A DNA stretch of 64,000 nucleotides, from contig JAFGNJ010000019.1 in NCBI GenBank assembly GCA_016927065.1, forward strand, positions 179,068 through 243,067, read 5' to 3'. Within the stretch, counting starts at the first letter, position 1. Every line of letters begins with the position of its first letter. This stretch comes from Deltaproteobacteria bacterium (GTDB taxonomy: Bacteria > Desulfobacterota > B13-G15 > RBG-16-54-18). A model generated the notes under the pieces. That model saw only the letters and a list, made by a program, of their open reading frames with translations, ran no database searches and had not been told where the DNA came from. Shown here one piece after another: positions 33,897 to 43,103 of this stretch. The position numbers and the translations under genes are program-made.

Positions 33897-35252
33897 TTAC
33901 TCCTCCCTTGTTTGTTCAGCACCTAACAAGGGATAGGCTGCTACCAGCCCCAACAAGAACCAAAATGGTTCCATGACACGCACAATGATAAAGGAGTTCG
34001 CGCTTACACTATGTCCTATGAGCCCAGCCAGGGCCCCCAGCATCCCCAGACAGAGGGCTTTGTAAAATGGATCATCCACGGACCAATAGGTATCCCACAA
34101 AAAGAGTGCCATGCGCCACAAGAGAAAAAGGAAAAAGGAGAGTCCTACGATTCCTGTCTCTACTAATACCCGAATAAACTGGCCATCTATAAAACCCGCC
34201 CCTGTGACACCATATCCAAAGAGAGGGTGCTTTTTCCACTTCTCGAAGCCCTCCTTGTAGCCCCCCACCCTCTCCGATGCCGAGGGATCAAGTCCTCTTC
34301 CCATAATCCTCTCTGTCCTCTCAAAAAAGGGATCAGGGCGGAAGGTGCCAGCGAACCGCTTCTTTGTTGACTCAGGAGCCACATAGGGAAGAGCGATGAC
34401 GAGAAGGATGGCCCCTACAATAAAAAAGAGCCTCTTTGGAGAAAGGAGGATAAAAGGGATACTCATGAGTATGGCCCCCATCCAAGAACCCCTGGATTGG
34501 GTAAACATCAAGATGACCCCCGAAAGAACAAGCAAAGGAATCAGAAGATTGGTCCTTTGACCAAAGGACCTCAAAAGAAAAAAGGCGAGAGTTAATGATA
34601 TTGTGATGAGAAGATATCCACCTAACGTATTGGGCTCTCCGAATTCACCCTCAAAGGGAGCACTCACCCGTACTCCCGAAGGAACCTGATAGAGGGCATA
34701 GAGATTGACCAAAAAGGCTACCAAGAGGATCAGGATGACGAAGGTCTTTATATCCTTTTCATCCTTCACATAATTGACCACCATAAAAAAGACGACGAAA
34801 TACTCGAATATCTTCAGGTTAAAAAAGACACCTGTAGCTACCCCCACCCTCCCGCTCACCATACCAATTAAGGTAGCAAGGAGAGAAACTACCATAAACA
34901 AGGCAATAGGGGTCTGAAAGGGAGTACTACGAAAAACAGCTAATTCTTTGTATATGGCGGACCTGGCAAGCCACGTAACAACGATGATCATCAATAAAAG
35001 ATCATCCATCCTGAAGGTAACTTCTCTGGCAGCGGTCTGCCCAAGTATGATCTCCGGTGAAAAGAGCATGGAAAAAATAAGAATGTAAAAAGCAACATGA
35101 GGATAGAAAAAGCATATGGTGGATATCACCAAAGCTAAAAAGGCAATCAAGGTAAAAGTAGGCGGCAGTACTATGATAAGAAGGGCTGCAAAGAGGGAAA
35201 GCCCGGTCAGAATCAACCTGAGCCGGAGGGAAGGATCAATGGTGATATTCAA
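33897..35252 (-). CDS. O-antigen ligase / Wzy-type polymerase-like membrane protein
   Basis: 451 residues with about 11-12 predicted transmembrane helices and the Wzy_C region in the second half: GVILMFTQSRGSWMGAILM, then a long periplasmic loop containing ERVGGYKEGFEKWKKHPLFGYGVTG, where Arg and His residues cluster as in O-antigen ligases. The family both polymerises and ligates glycans and the two cannot be told apart by eye. It is adjacent to the Wzz/kinase gene, with the start directly abutting the upstream stop. Confidence 0.82.
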   Translation of the reverse strand: MNITIDPSLRLRLILTGLSLFAALLIIVLPPTFTLIAFLALVISTICFFYPHVAFYILIFSMLFSPEIILGQTAAREVTFRMDDLLLMIIVVTWLARSAIYKELAVFRSTPFQTPIALFMVVSLLATLIGMVSGRVGVATGVFFNLKIFEYFVVFFMVVNYVKDEKDIKTFVILILLVAFLVNLYALYQVPSGVRVSAPFEGEFGEPNTLGGYLLITISLTLAFFLLRSFGQRTNLLIPLLVLSGVILMFTQSRGSWMGAILMSIPFILLSPKRLFFIVGAILLVIALPYVAPESTKKRFAGTFRPDPFFERTERIMGRGLDPSASERVGGYKEGFEKWKKHPLFGYGVTGAGFIDGQFIRVLVETGIVGLSFFLFLLWRMALFLWDTYWSVDDPFYKALCLGMLGALAGLIGHSVSANSFIIVRVMEPFWFLLGLVAAYPLLGAEQTREE

Positions 35253-37406
35253 TTATTCCCTTTGTTCCTTTCCGTAGTAATGTGTGTAGGTATATTTATA
35301 AAAATCGGGGCTTACCTCTGCCTTCATCTTGTTGAGCACAGCGCCTATAATCCGTCCTCCTGCGTTCAAGATATGGGTCCGTGCCCTGCGCAGGGCCATC
35401 TTGGGGACCTTTCCCGCCTCATACACGAGCAGGACACCGTCCACATGGGTGGAAAGCTCCACAGCATCCATAACGGGAAGTATCGGGGGTGCGTCAATAA
35501 GAATGAAATCAAAGTCCTTGATTTCCTTAACTTCATCAAACACATCTTTGATATAAACCGATAACATTTCTCTGGCCTTAGGTGTCTTCCCTCCGGTCGG
35601 AAGGATGTGCACGTTCTCAAGACCTGAGCCAGAGAGGGCAAAATCGAAACCTCTCTCTCCCAATATCAGATCCACGATGCTCCTTGCCGCCTCTGTGAAC
35701 GGAACGTTTCTCAAGATGACGTCGGACAGACCCGGTTCTCTCGGAATTCCGAAGAGTCTGTTCACCATGCTCATCTGAAAATCAGCATCAATGACCAAAA
35801 CCTTCTTGCCCGTTTGCGCAATGGAGACCGCCAGGTTCATCATGACGAAGGTCTTCCCTTCACGGGTAGCAGGGCTGCTTACTGCAAGGACCCGCGCCGA
35901 TTCAACCTTTAACAGGGCGGTGCGCAATATCCGGAAGGCCTCAGTCAAAAAATGATCAGGGACAAAATAGGTAAAAAGTGCCTTAAAGAGTTCAGGATCG
36001 TGCGGGATTTTTCCTTCCGTGTCCTTGCCCATTTCCTCCCCCAGCTCTTTCTCACCGAGATAGGGGATCACTCCTAAGACCGGCACCTCTAAGATGGATT
36101 CAATATCTTCCACCGTCGTGATGGAGGTATCATAAGACTCGTATACAACGGAGAAAACCACCCCCAACAGGAGGCCGATGAGGATTCCCAAAAGACCGTT
36201 TTGAAGATAAGAAGGCCTATTCACAGGAGCGAAAGGCTTTACCGCGGGGTTAACAATGGATACCTCTTCAATTTTTTCCGCCTCTTTGATCAAGAGCTCT
36301 TGATACTTGGTCTTGAGCTGGGTATAGAGGGTATTATTGACTTCTACCTCCCTCTGTAACCGTTGAAAGTTGACGGCCTCCGTAGGCAATAAACTCACCT
36401 TTGCATGCAGGGTCTCCAATTCAGTACCAAGCAGTTCAATTCTCGTTTGATAACCCTTGCTCTGGGCCGACAGATGTTTTAATAATTCCTGTTGGGCACT
36501 TGCCAGTTCGCCGTCCACTGCCTTGACCTCGGGATGTGCAGGGAAATAGGTAATGAGCAAATTCCTCTTTTTCAAAAGAAGGTCAGAATAGTTGCTCAGG
36601 ACGGACAGCACCGAAGATAAATCCCGCTCGACGGTAAGCTGATTTCTGGGGTTGATCATCTTACCCGCCTTCACCTGCGTAACGGCGTAATCCACTTCCG
36701 CCTTCTCCGCTTTCAGGTCTTCAATCTTTCCCTCTATTTCAACAAGCTTTCTGGCCAAACCCATTTCTTTTTCACTGAGATGGGCGAGGGAAGCACCTTC
36801 ACGAAAAGAACGAAGGGCCTCTTCTGCATCTTGCAAGTTTTTCTCTACCTGATTAAGTTGTGTTTCTACGAAGTCCTTCGCATCGAAAACCCTTTTATTT
36901 CTTGAGGCGATGTTGACCTCACGGTACTTTTCCGCCACCAGATTGGCCAATTGCTGGGCCTTCTCAGGGGTGGCGGCGGTTGCGCTGATGGCAATAATGT
37001 TAGAGAGCCCTTGTCGCTCAACGGAAATGGCACCTCGGAGCGAAGAAATAGTGCTCCTATATTCCTCGGTGGCGCTCACATCTTCTACAGCCATCTCGCG
37101 CGGAATCAACCCCATGGCCTTTGCCACTCTCTCCATGACATCAAAGCTCTTGATCATCTCCATCTGCCCCGCCAGGACATCCCCGAGGGGATATGAGATG
37201 ACCTCCATCAGGAATCCGGATACGTCGGTAATACGTTCTACTCGCACTGAAGCGGTTGCCTCATAGCGAGGGGGAGGCGTCATAAGATAAGTCCCAAAGA
37301 TAACAGCCGTAAGGGTAAGGAAGAGAACCAATGCAATTATCCTCTTCCTCTTTTTAAAGATGAAAAGATAATCCCTTATGGACAGATCATAACTTTTTTT
37401 CTCCAT
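35253..37406 (-). CDS. Polysaccharide co-polymerase fused to BY-type tyrosine autokinase (Wzz/GumC + CpsD-like)
   Basis: 717 residues. N-terminal Wzz domain with TM1 (about 22-42), a long periplasmic coiled coil (about 170-330), a GumC-type region and TM2 near 412-432 (PVNRPSYLQNGLLGILIGLLL after the proline-rich motif). The C-terminal cytoplasmic kinase has a Walker A-like SSPATREGKTFVMMNLA, Walker A' LVIDADFQMS and Walker B ILIDAPP. The last residues hold a Tyr cluster (YKYTYTHYYG), the autophosphorylation tail. It controls chain length and export of the polysaccharide. It lies next to the Wza-like gene. Confidence 0.92.
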   Translation of the reverse strand: MEKKSYDLSIRDYLFIFKKRKRIIALVLFLTLTAVIFGTYLMTPPPRYEATASVRVERITDVSGFLMEVISYPLGDVLAGQMEMIKSFDVMERVAKAMGLIPREMAVEDVSATEEYRSTISSLRGAISVERQGLSNIIAISATAATPEKAQQLANLVAEKYREVNIASRNKRVFDAKDFVETQLNQVEKNLQDAEEALRSFREGASLAHLSEKEMGLARKLVEIEGKIEDLKAEKAEVDYAVTQVKAGKMINPRNQLTVERDLSSVLSVLSNYSDLLLKKRNLLITYFPAHPEVKAVDGELASAQQELLKHLSAQSKGYQTRIELLGTELETLHAKVSLLPTEAVNFQRLQREVEVNNTLYTQLKTKYQELLIKEAEKIEEVSIVNPAVKPFAPVNRPSYLQNGLLGILIGLLLGVVFSVVYESYDTSITTVEDIESILEVPVLGVIPYLGEKELGEEMGKDTEGKIPHDPELFKALFTYFVPDHFLTEAFRILRTALLKVESARVLAVSSPATREGKTFVMMNLAVSIAQTGKKVLVIDADFQMSMVNRLFGIPREPGLSDVILRNVPFTEAARSIVDLILGERGFDFALSGSGLENVHILPTGGKTPKAREMLSVYIKDVFDEVKEIKDFDFILIDAPPILPVMDAVELSTHVDGVLLVYEAGKVPKMALRRARTHILNAGGRIIGAVLNKMKAEVSPDFYKYTYTHYYGKEQRE

Positions 37407-37413
37407 CGCAACC

Positions 37414-38133
37414 TCACGGTGTCAAATTTTTGATAGTGGACGCGCCACCTAAGGGGAGGGAAAGGACTTCCATGGTCGGACGGATATAGAGATTGATAAA
37501 GTTGTTCCAGTCCCCGATGGCACTCCGTGGCACGTAGATAACATCATTCTGGGCAAGCAAAACATCCTTCACTTCCTTACCCTTGGCGGTCCTTTTCAGA
37601 TTAACCCGGATGAGCTTGGGATTATCGAGTTCTCCTCGAATAATCCTCATATCCTTCAGCACAGCGGTGTTTTTATACCCCCCCGCCATGGTCAGGGCCT
37701 GCAAGAGGGTAAGCCCTGCTGACAAATTGTATACCCCTGGATTCTGCACTTCGCCCAGGATAAAGACCTTTTTTTCCCGCCATTCCCTGGGAATGAGGTC
37801 CACACTGAAATCCCGTATGTACTTACTGAGCTCTTGCTGGGCCTTTTCCCTGATCTCATCAATAGTATGTCCTGCGGCCTCCACCTCTATGAAGGAGATG
37901 ACGATCGTGCCCGTGGACATAACCGTGGCATCGTACTCAGTGAGCTTAACGCCTTCCCTGAGCCTTACTGAAAGTACATCCCCTACCCCCACGGTATAGA
38001 CTGAAGGGGTGACCGTTGTCTTTACAGCGGGTTCTTCAGCCTTGGTGACAACTTCTTCAGCAAGGCTAAAAGGAACGAGAAAAAGACAAGACAGGAAAAA
38101 GATAATCCCTGTAATTGCGATCCTTCGCATCAA
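37414..38133 (-). CDS. Outer-membrane polysaccharide export protein (Wza/GumB-like, SLBB)
   Basis: 239 residues with a signal peptide (about 1-25, ending SLA-EE), the Poly_export domain beginning YTVGVGDVLSVRL and an SLBB repeat (KVFILGEVQNPGVYNL...LLQALTMAGG). There is no lipobox cysteine, unlike Wza, and the C-terminal part after VPRSAIGDW is short, so this is the compact GumB/EpsA type. It forms the periplasmic/outer-membrane channel for the polymer. It lies 7 bp upstream of the Wzz/kinase gene and overlaps the ATPase/HD-GYP gene by 4 bp. Confidence 0.88.
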   Translation of the reverse strand: MMRRIAITGIIFFLSCLFLVPFSLAEEVVTKAEEPAVKTTVTPSVYTVGVGDVLSVRLREGVKLTEYDATVMSTGTIVISFIEVEAAGHTIDEIREKAQQELSKYIRDFSVDLIPREWREKKVFILGEVQNPGVYNLSAGLTLLQALTMAGGYKNTAVLKDMRIIRGELDNPKLIRVNLKRTAKGKEVKDVLLAQNDVIYVPRSAIGDWNNFINLYIRPTMEVLSLPLGGASTIKNLTP

Positions 38134-39866
38134 AGACTCCTCGTTATAAAGAATTTTTGGTCTTTGTCCAAATCCACTATTCGGGTTTTCTTGTATGGCC
38201 GATCGTCCTTATCATGGGTGATCTTTACCACAGGGCGCATCGGGTTGGCCCTATTCTCATCAATTATCTCAGCCCTGTCGCGGCTGTTTAACTCAACCCG
38301 GCTCCCCACCGGAAAAAGAAAGTGGGCGACCAAGGACTTGAGCACGCTGGCAGGGAACTTCTGTTTCTCATTGGTTACGATCTCTTTGATCGCCTCATAG
38401 GAGGAATATCGTTTTTCCCGGTACGGACGGGTATGGAGGAGACTGTCATATATGTCGGCAACGCCGATAATATAGGAAAACTCATGGATATCCTCGCTGG
38501 CAAGGCCATGGGGGTAACCGGAGCCGTCCATCCTTTCATGTTCCTGAAGTACAACCGCGGCAACTTCATCCAAAGATTTGAGGCGTTCATAGCCATACTG
38601 GGGATGCTTGCGCATCTCGTCGATTTCGGAGCGAGAGAGAGACCCCTTCTTGGTCCAGATCTCCTCTGGAATATCCCCCATCCCTACATCGTGAATGAGG
38701 GCCGCCAGGGATAACCGCTTCAATTCCTCCTCGCTATAACCCATACCCATAGCTATCTTCACACCCTGAGCCGCTACATTCACGCCGTGTTGCAGGAGGT
38801 ACACATCAGGTTCTTCCCCGAAAAGAACCTTTCTCATAAGTCCCCTGTCCGTCTTCAGGGACCTAATAAATTGTGGGACAAGAGGTTTGAGTTCCTTTTC
38901 CACCAGATCTATGGGATCTTTCCCTTTATTAATATAATAAAACTTGTCAAACGTTGTCAGTAATTTATCATAGATATTATTCTCACCCACCCTTGTATCC
39001 GTCGCCATAAAGACCTCCCTCATCGGCGTCCACAAGACCTGCTTTTCACCAATGATTGACGCACGTTCAGCGGCAACCGACTCCACCATCCGTGCATCGA
39101 CAAAATCCTTCCCTTGTATCGCACCAAGAAGAAGGGCGGCATCACAAATATGATTCATGTTACGTGGCAATCCCCCTGAATAACGATGTATCATAAGGAC
39201 AGCGTCCTCGGTAAATATGTTGGGTTCATCCGCGTTAACTTTTGTGAGATGATACTCGATATAGGCACCCGTTTCCTCCAGGCTGAGAGTACCGAGCATG
39301 TAAAAGGCCCCTATCCTCTGAGTGAACCCTTCCTTATCTCGGATGATGGGTATGACCTCTGGTTGTCCCAAGAGGAATAGGGTCAAAGCAGGAGAACCAT
39401 TCCACGACCAGTTGGTCAACAACCTGAGCCGTTCCCAAATCTCCTGATCTTTTACTACCTGACACTCATCTATCAACCATATATTTGTAATCCCCTTTTC
39501 GATATTGTCGCGGAGCTTATCCTTGAGGGCCCCGAGCAATCCTTCGTTATCACGAGAGGGCACCAACCCCATGCTTTCCCCCATTTCGCTCATAATCTCT
39601 GAGAAACTGCCCATGGGGTTCTCAACCACCCCCATGGCAAAGGGAATGCCGTATTTTTCAAGATCGCCCTTGATCCGCTTCCAGAGGGTGGTCTTGCCTG
39701 AACCAGCTTCACCCGCAATCAAGATTATCCTCTTGCGGGTCCGTATGGCCTGAAATATCCTTGCCCTGGCCTCCTCATGCGTAACTGAGGGGAAGTAGGT
39801 ATCCCCTGACGGAAAAACCTTGAACGGCAGATCTAAAAAGTGCCAATATTTCTCATATTCCAACAT
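38130..39866 (-). CDS. ExeA/GspA-type AAA ATPase fused to an HD-GYP phosphodiesterase domain
   Basis: 578 residues. The N-terminal 270 match the secretion-type ATPase found in exopolysaccharide and PEP-CTERM loci: FPSGDTYFPS, Walker A GEAGSGKTTLW near residue 53, Walker B NIWLIDECQ and sensor GLPRNMNHICDAALL. A linker of about 80 residues leads to an HD-GYP domain with ALIHDVGMGDIPEEIW (His-Asp metal pair, near 390) and QEHERMDGSGYPHGL (GYP signature). HD-GYP domains hydrolyse cyclic di-GMP. It is first in the wza-wzz operon, suggesting that polymer export or synthesis is tied to c-di-GMP. No regulatory partner is visible. Confidence 0.88.
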   Translation of the reverse strand: MLEYEKYWHFLDLPFKVFPSGDTYFPSVTHEEARARIFQAIRTRKRIILIAGEAGSGKTTLWKRIKGDLEKYGIPFAMGVVENPMGSFSEIMSEMGESMGLVPSRDNEGLLGALKDKLRDNIEKGITNIWLIDECQVVKDQEIWERLRLLTNWSWNGSPALTLFLLGQPEVIPIIRDKEGFTQRIGAFYMLGTLSLEETGAYIEYHLTKVNADEPNIFTEDAVLMIHRYSGGLPRNMNHICDAALLLGAIQGKDFVDARMVESVAAERASIIGEKQVLWTPMREVFMATDTRVGENNIYDKLLTTFDKFYYINKGKDPIDLVEKELKPLVPQFIRSLKTDRGLMRKVLFGEEPDVYLLQHGVNVAAQGVKIAMGMGYSEEELKRLSLAALIHDVGMGDIPEEIWTKKGSLSRSEIDEMRKHPQYGYERLKSLDEVAAVVLQEHERMDGSGYPHGLASEDIHEFSYIIGVADIYDSLLHTRPYREKRYSSYEAIKEIVTNEKQKFPASVLKSLVAHFLFPVGSRVELNSRDRAEIIDENRANPMRPVVKITHDKDDRPYKKTRIVDLDKDQKFFITRSL

Positions 39867-40385
39867 TAACTACCCTTTCGTACCTATTATACAATATTTA
39901 AAATGACATAATATACAATAAATTTAAATAATTCTCACTTTTTGCTAATTGTAACATTCCTCCACCTGATAAAAAAGAACAATTTAACAAATGTAATGCA
40001 ATTTATTTGCCAAAAAAATGTCTTTTTATTGCACAATGGTCTCGCCACCTTTGTAAAAAGTCATGAAAAAACAAAGTACGACTTTCCCTCCAGGGGCGGA
40101 TGACTTCCTTACCCTTCAAGGCAGGGAGAAATATGTGTGGGAATAATGACATCTATAAGTGACTAAAAACTATAATATTTTTCCTTCTAATGCTAATATG
40201 AATCATCATCGAGGTTACAAATAAATATCCGAACCTATTGTCCACTATACGCGGATAAGGCTGATTACTGTGTAAACGTTGTTTTTAGTGAACAAAAGTG
40301 GCAAGGCTATCAAAAACAACTATGTGAGTGACATTTTTTGTCATTTTATTCATTAAATTTGTCATCAATTATATAAGACAATCAA
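39867..40385. other. 519-bp A+T-rich intergenic regulatory region
   Basis: No convincing coding sequence is present. It contains a sigma-54-like promoter facing the export operon (39997-40012). An inverted repeat AAAGTC/GACTTT (40057-40062 and 40080-40085) lies 45-75 bp behind that promoter, and a TGACA-TGTCA inverted repeat lies near 40329-40343 downstream of the VanZ-like gene. Several short T- and A-tracts are also present. The rest shows nothing recognisable. Confidence 0.5.
39997..40012 (-). promoter_or_regulatory. Sigma-54 (RpoN) type promoter of the ATPase/HD-GYP-wza-wzz operon
   Basis: The minus strand reads TGGCAAATAAATTGCA, matching the -24/-12 consensus TGGCAC-N5-TTGCA at every position except one, with the exact GG-to-GC spacing. 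It lies about 130 bp upstream of the ATG at 39866. RpoN promoters need an enhancer-binding activator; the nearby inverted repeat at 40057-40085 is a candidate site. Confidence 0.6.
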
Positions 40386-40739
40386 TCATAGTTTTCCCAA
40401 TAAAAACCGATACAAGAGAAAGAAAAAGAGGACTCCGGAAAAATTGGCCGCCAAGTCTAGGAAAGACCCAACCCGATACGGTACAAATACCTGAACCAAT
40501 TCTATAACCGCCCCATAACCGAAGGCAAAGAACACCGCATAGATATCTGCCTTCTGAAAACGGGCCCGGAAAGAAACACAGAAGATAAACGCGGTAATGA
40601 AGTAGGCAATGAAATGGGCTACCTTATCCCCTCTTTCCCCCAAATCTACCCCTGCCCGGGGAATAAGAGAAAAGACGGTCAAAAAGACCATCCAGCCGAC
40701 AAAAAGAATGTAAAACTTCCTTGTCCTTGATATCTTCAT
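40386..40739 (-). CDS. VanZ-like family membrane protein
   Basis: 117 residues with four predicted transmembrane helices. VanZ-family landmarks are DKVAHFIAYFITAFIFC and GYGAVIELVQVFVPYRVGSFLDLAANFSGVL, with the conserved Glu and Asp in the second half. The biochemical role of the family is unknown; members occur often in polysaccharide loci and, in VanZ, confer low-level teicoplanin resistance. Start ATG at 40739 behind AAAAGG. It is divergent from the wbqC-like gene, with only 23 bp between start codons. Confidence 0.8.
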   Translation of the reverse strand: MKISRTRKFYILFVGWMVFLTVFSLIPRAGVDLGERGDKVAHFIAYFITAFIFCVSFRARFQKADIYAVFFAFGYGAVIELVQVFVPYRVGSFLDLAANFSGVLFFFLLYRFLLGKL

Positions 40740-40762
40740 CCTTTTCTGTTAACTTTCCTAAC

Positions 40763-41446
40763 ATGATCGTGGCTATACATCAACCTCAATTTATGCCTTG
40801 GTTGGGGTATTTCGACAAGATCGTAAGGAGCGATATATTTATCTTTCTCGATAACGTCCAGTTCAAGAAAAACGAATTTCAAAACAGAAATAAGATAAAG
40901 ACGGCTCAGGGATGGATGTGGTTCACCGTCCCCGTCTTGTACAAATACCCTGAGCAGATCAATGAGGTAAGAGTCAACAACCTAGTAGATTGGCGCAAGA
41001 AACATGTGAGGGCCTTGGAGATCAATTATCACAAGGCCCCGTATTTTCACGATCTCTTCCCCGAAATTGAGCAATTCTATGCCGAGGATTCGGAATTCAT
41101 CTCCGACGCGAATAGAGCAAGCGTCCTCATGCTCCTGAAATTATTAGGTGTTTTTAAAGAAATAAAAGTTGCTTCTATGCTCGGAGATCTTCCAGAAGTA
41201 CCATCTGAACGGCTTGCGGCCATTTGCGAATGTGTGAAGGCAGATACCTATCTTTCGGGCGCTGGGGGAAAAGATTATCTCGATCTTGAACCATTTAACA
41301 AAAAAGGAATCACGGTGCTCTTCCAAGACTTCAAACACCCTGTCTATCCGCAACTCTATGGTGAATTCATCCCCAACCTATCCCTTCTCGATCTCCTCTT
41401 TAACTGTGGCACCGATTCAGTGAATTTTTTGGAGGGTAAAGCATGA
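40763..41446 (+). CDS. WbqC-family protein
   Basis: About 227 residues starting MIVAIHQPQFMPWLGYFDKI, the invariant N-terminal signature of WbqC. Further conserved parts are FIFLDNVQFKKNEFQNRNKIK and TYLSGAGGKDYLDLEPF. WbqC-like proteins accompany O-antigen aminosugar and amino-acid decoration genes; their chemistry is not settled, though they are thought to attach acyl or amino groups. I chose the ATG at 40763 because it starts the conserved motif. No good ribosome-binding site is visible before it. It overlaps the PIG-L gene by 4 bp. Confidence 0.88.
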   Translation: MIVAIHQPQFMPWLGYFDKIVRSDIFIFLDNVQFKKNEFQNRNKIKTAQGWMWFTVPVLYKYPEQINEVRVNNLVDWRKKHVRALEINYHKAPYFHDLFPEIEQFYAEDSEFISDANRASVLMLLKLLGVFKEIKVASMLGDLPEVPSERLAAICECVKADTYLSGAGGKDYLDLEPFNKKGITVLFQDFKHPVYPQLYGEFIPNLSLLDLLFNCGTDSVNFLEGKA

Positions 41447-42054
41447 AAGTATTAGCCATCGGTGCCCACCCCGACGATATCGAATTTGGGTGTTCCGGTA
41501 CGCTCGCAAAATATCGAAACAAAGGTGATGAAGTCTATCTCATAATAGTCGCTGATGGGGGGATGGGAGGAGACCCTGAGGTGAGAAAGAAGGAACAGGA
41601 GATTTCCGCAGAGATCATGGGGGTGAAAGAACTCTTCTGGGGGGGATACAAAGACACCCTCATTATCTTCGACAAGCCCTTGATAGACCTGCTGGAGGGA
41701 TTCCTGCGGGATGTAAACCCCTCCTTAGTCCTGGTGAACTACCCCGAGGATACCCATCAGGACCACGAGCGCCTCTCCAAGGCCACCATCTCCGCGTCCC
41801 GGTATACGCCCAAGGTCATATTCTATGAAACCCCCACGTCAATCGGCTTCAATCCATTGATCTTTGCAGATATCGAAGAAACATTAAAGGATAAGATCAA
41901 ATGCCTGGAGGCCCACACCTCCCAATTTCATAAGACCAACATCCCCGGCTCCAATATCGTCGATATCGCCATCGCGACGGCCCGCTTCCGGGGCACACAG
42001 GCCAGGGTGACCTTCGCCGAAGGATTTGCTCCCCTCCGCTACTTTCTACCATGA
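41443..42054 (+). CDS. PIG-L family deacetylase (LmbE-like)
   Basis: 203 residues with the zinc-binding AHPDDIEFGCSGTL at residues 8-21 and a distal PEDTHQDHERLSKA motif, the two parts of the metal site in N-acetylglucosaminyl deacetylases of this family. It probably removes an acetyl group from a GlcNAc-type residue or nucleotide sugar. Downstream, the aminotransferase and the phosphosugar transferase are in the same operon, with 4-bp overlaps on both sides. The substrate is inferred, not proven. Confidence 0.9.
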   Translation: MKVLAIGAHPDDIEFGCSGTLAKYRNKGDEVYLIIVADGGMGGDPEVRKKEQEISAEIMGVKELFWGGYKDTLIIFDKPLIDLLEGFLRDVNPSLVLVNYPEDTHQDHERLSKATISASRYTPKVIFYETPTSIGFNPLIFADIEETLKDKIKCLEAHTSQFHKTNIPGSNIVDIAIATARFRGTQARVTFAEGFAPLRYFLP

Positions 42055-43103
42055 GCATACCTCATTCCATGCCGACCCTGGGAAGAGAGGAGATCGAAGG
42101 TCTCCAGGAAGTCCTCGCCACGGGGAGGATCACCACCGGCGAAGAGGTAGGGGAGTTTGAGCAGACCATGGCCTCGTATCTGGACCTCAGAGGAGCGGCC
42201 GCTACCTCATCAGGGACCGCTGCCTTGCAGCTTAGCCTGTTGGCCCTCGGCGTCAAAGAGGGAGATGAAGTCATTATCCCCAGCTTTACCTGTAGCGCCC
42301 TCCTCAACGCCGTATACCATTGCCGCGCTACCCCCACGATAGTGGACATCGACGATGAAACGATGCACATCTCCCTCGCGGCCACACGAAAGGCCCTCAG
42401 CAAAAGGACCACCGCAATTATCATCCCGCACATGTTCGGGCATCCCGTAGAACACATAGACGATTTCCTCGCCCTGGGACCACCCGTCATAGAGGACTGC
42501 GCACAATCCTTGGGCGCAACCCATCAAGGGAGGATGACGGGGACCTGGGGTGACGCTGCCATGTTTTCCTTTTACGCCACCAAAGTCATCACCACCGGCC
42601 AGGGGGGTATGGTAGCTTCACGGAACGAGAAGATCCTGGAAGGGGTAAAAGATCTGCGGGAATATGACAAAAAAAATAATTACAAAGTAAGGTATAATTT
42701 TTGCATGACCGACTTACAGGGACGAATGGGGAGTATACAAGTTGGAAAGCTCCCCTCTTTTCTCAAGACCCGGGAGGAACGGGCTCAATTGTACGACAAA
42801 CACATACAAGGACTTAAGGGGGTGACCGTACCGCGGCCCGGGGGGATATATTACCGGTATGTCGTAAGAATACAAGGAGGGAAATTGCAACAAATTATAG
42901 AGCAATTACATCACGAGGGCATAGAGGCCCAACGCCCCGTCTTTTGCCCCCTTCATCGATACCTCGGTCTCGATGGTTTCGAGGTAACCGAAAAGGTCTA
43001 TGCAGAGGCCCTCTCCCTCCCCCTCTATCCTCGTCTCGAACCTGAAGCAATACGCACCATCGCTCTCTGTCTCAGCAGGGCCATGGAGGAAATCAATGCT
43101 TAA
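42051..43103 (+). CDS. DegT/DnrJ-family sugar aminotransferase
   Basis: 350 residues: SSGTAALQLSLLALG (phosphate loop, 53-67), VIEDCAQSLGA (PLP-pyridine Asp, about 149) and the Schiff-base lysine K178 in FSFYATKVITTGQGGM. The lysine context YATK is that of the WecE/ArnB-like subgroup. It would convert a 4-keto or 3-keto nucleotide sugar to an amino sugar. It is coupled by a 4-bp overlap to the PIG-L gene and by an 8-bp overlap to the phosphosugar transferase gene. Confidence 0.88.
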   Translation: MSIPHSMPTLGREEIEGLQEVLATGRITTGEEVGEFEQTMASYLDLRGAAATSSGTAALQLSLLALGVKEGDEVIIPSFTCSALLNAVYHCRATPTIVDIDDETMHISLAATRKALSKRTTAIIIPHMFGHPVEHIDDFLALGPPVIEDCAQSLGATHQGRMTGTWGDAAMFSFYATKVITTGQGGMVASRNEKILEGVKDLREYDKKNNYKVRYNFCMTDLQGRMGSIQVGKLPSFLKTREERAQLYDKHIQGLKGVTVPRPGGIYYRYVVRIQGGKLQQIIEQLHHEGIEAQRPVFCPLHRYLGLDGFEVTEKVYAEALSLPLYPRLEPEAIRTIALCLSRAMEEINA

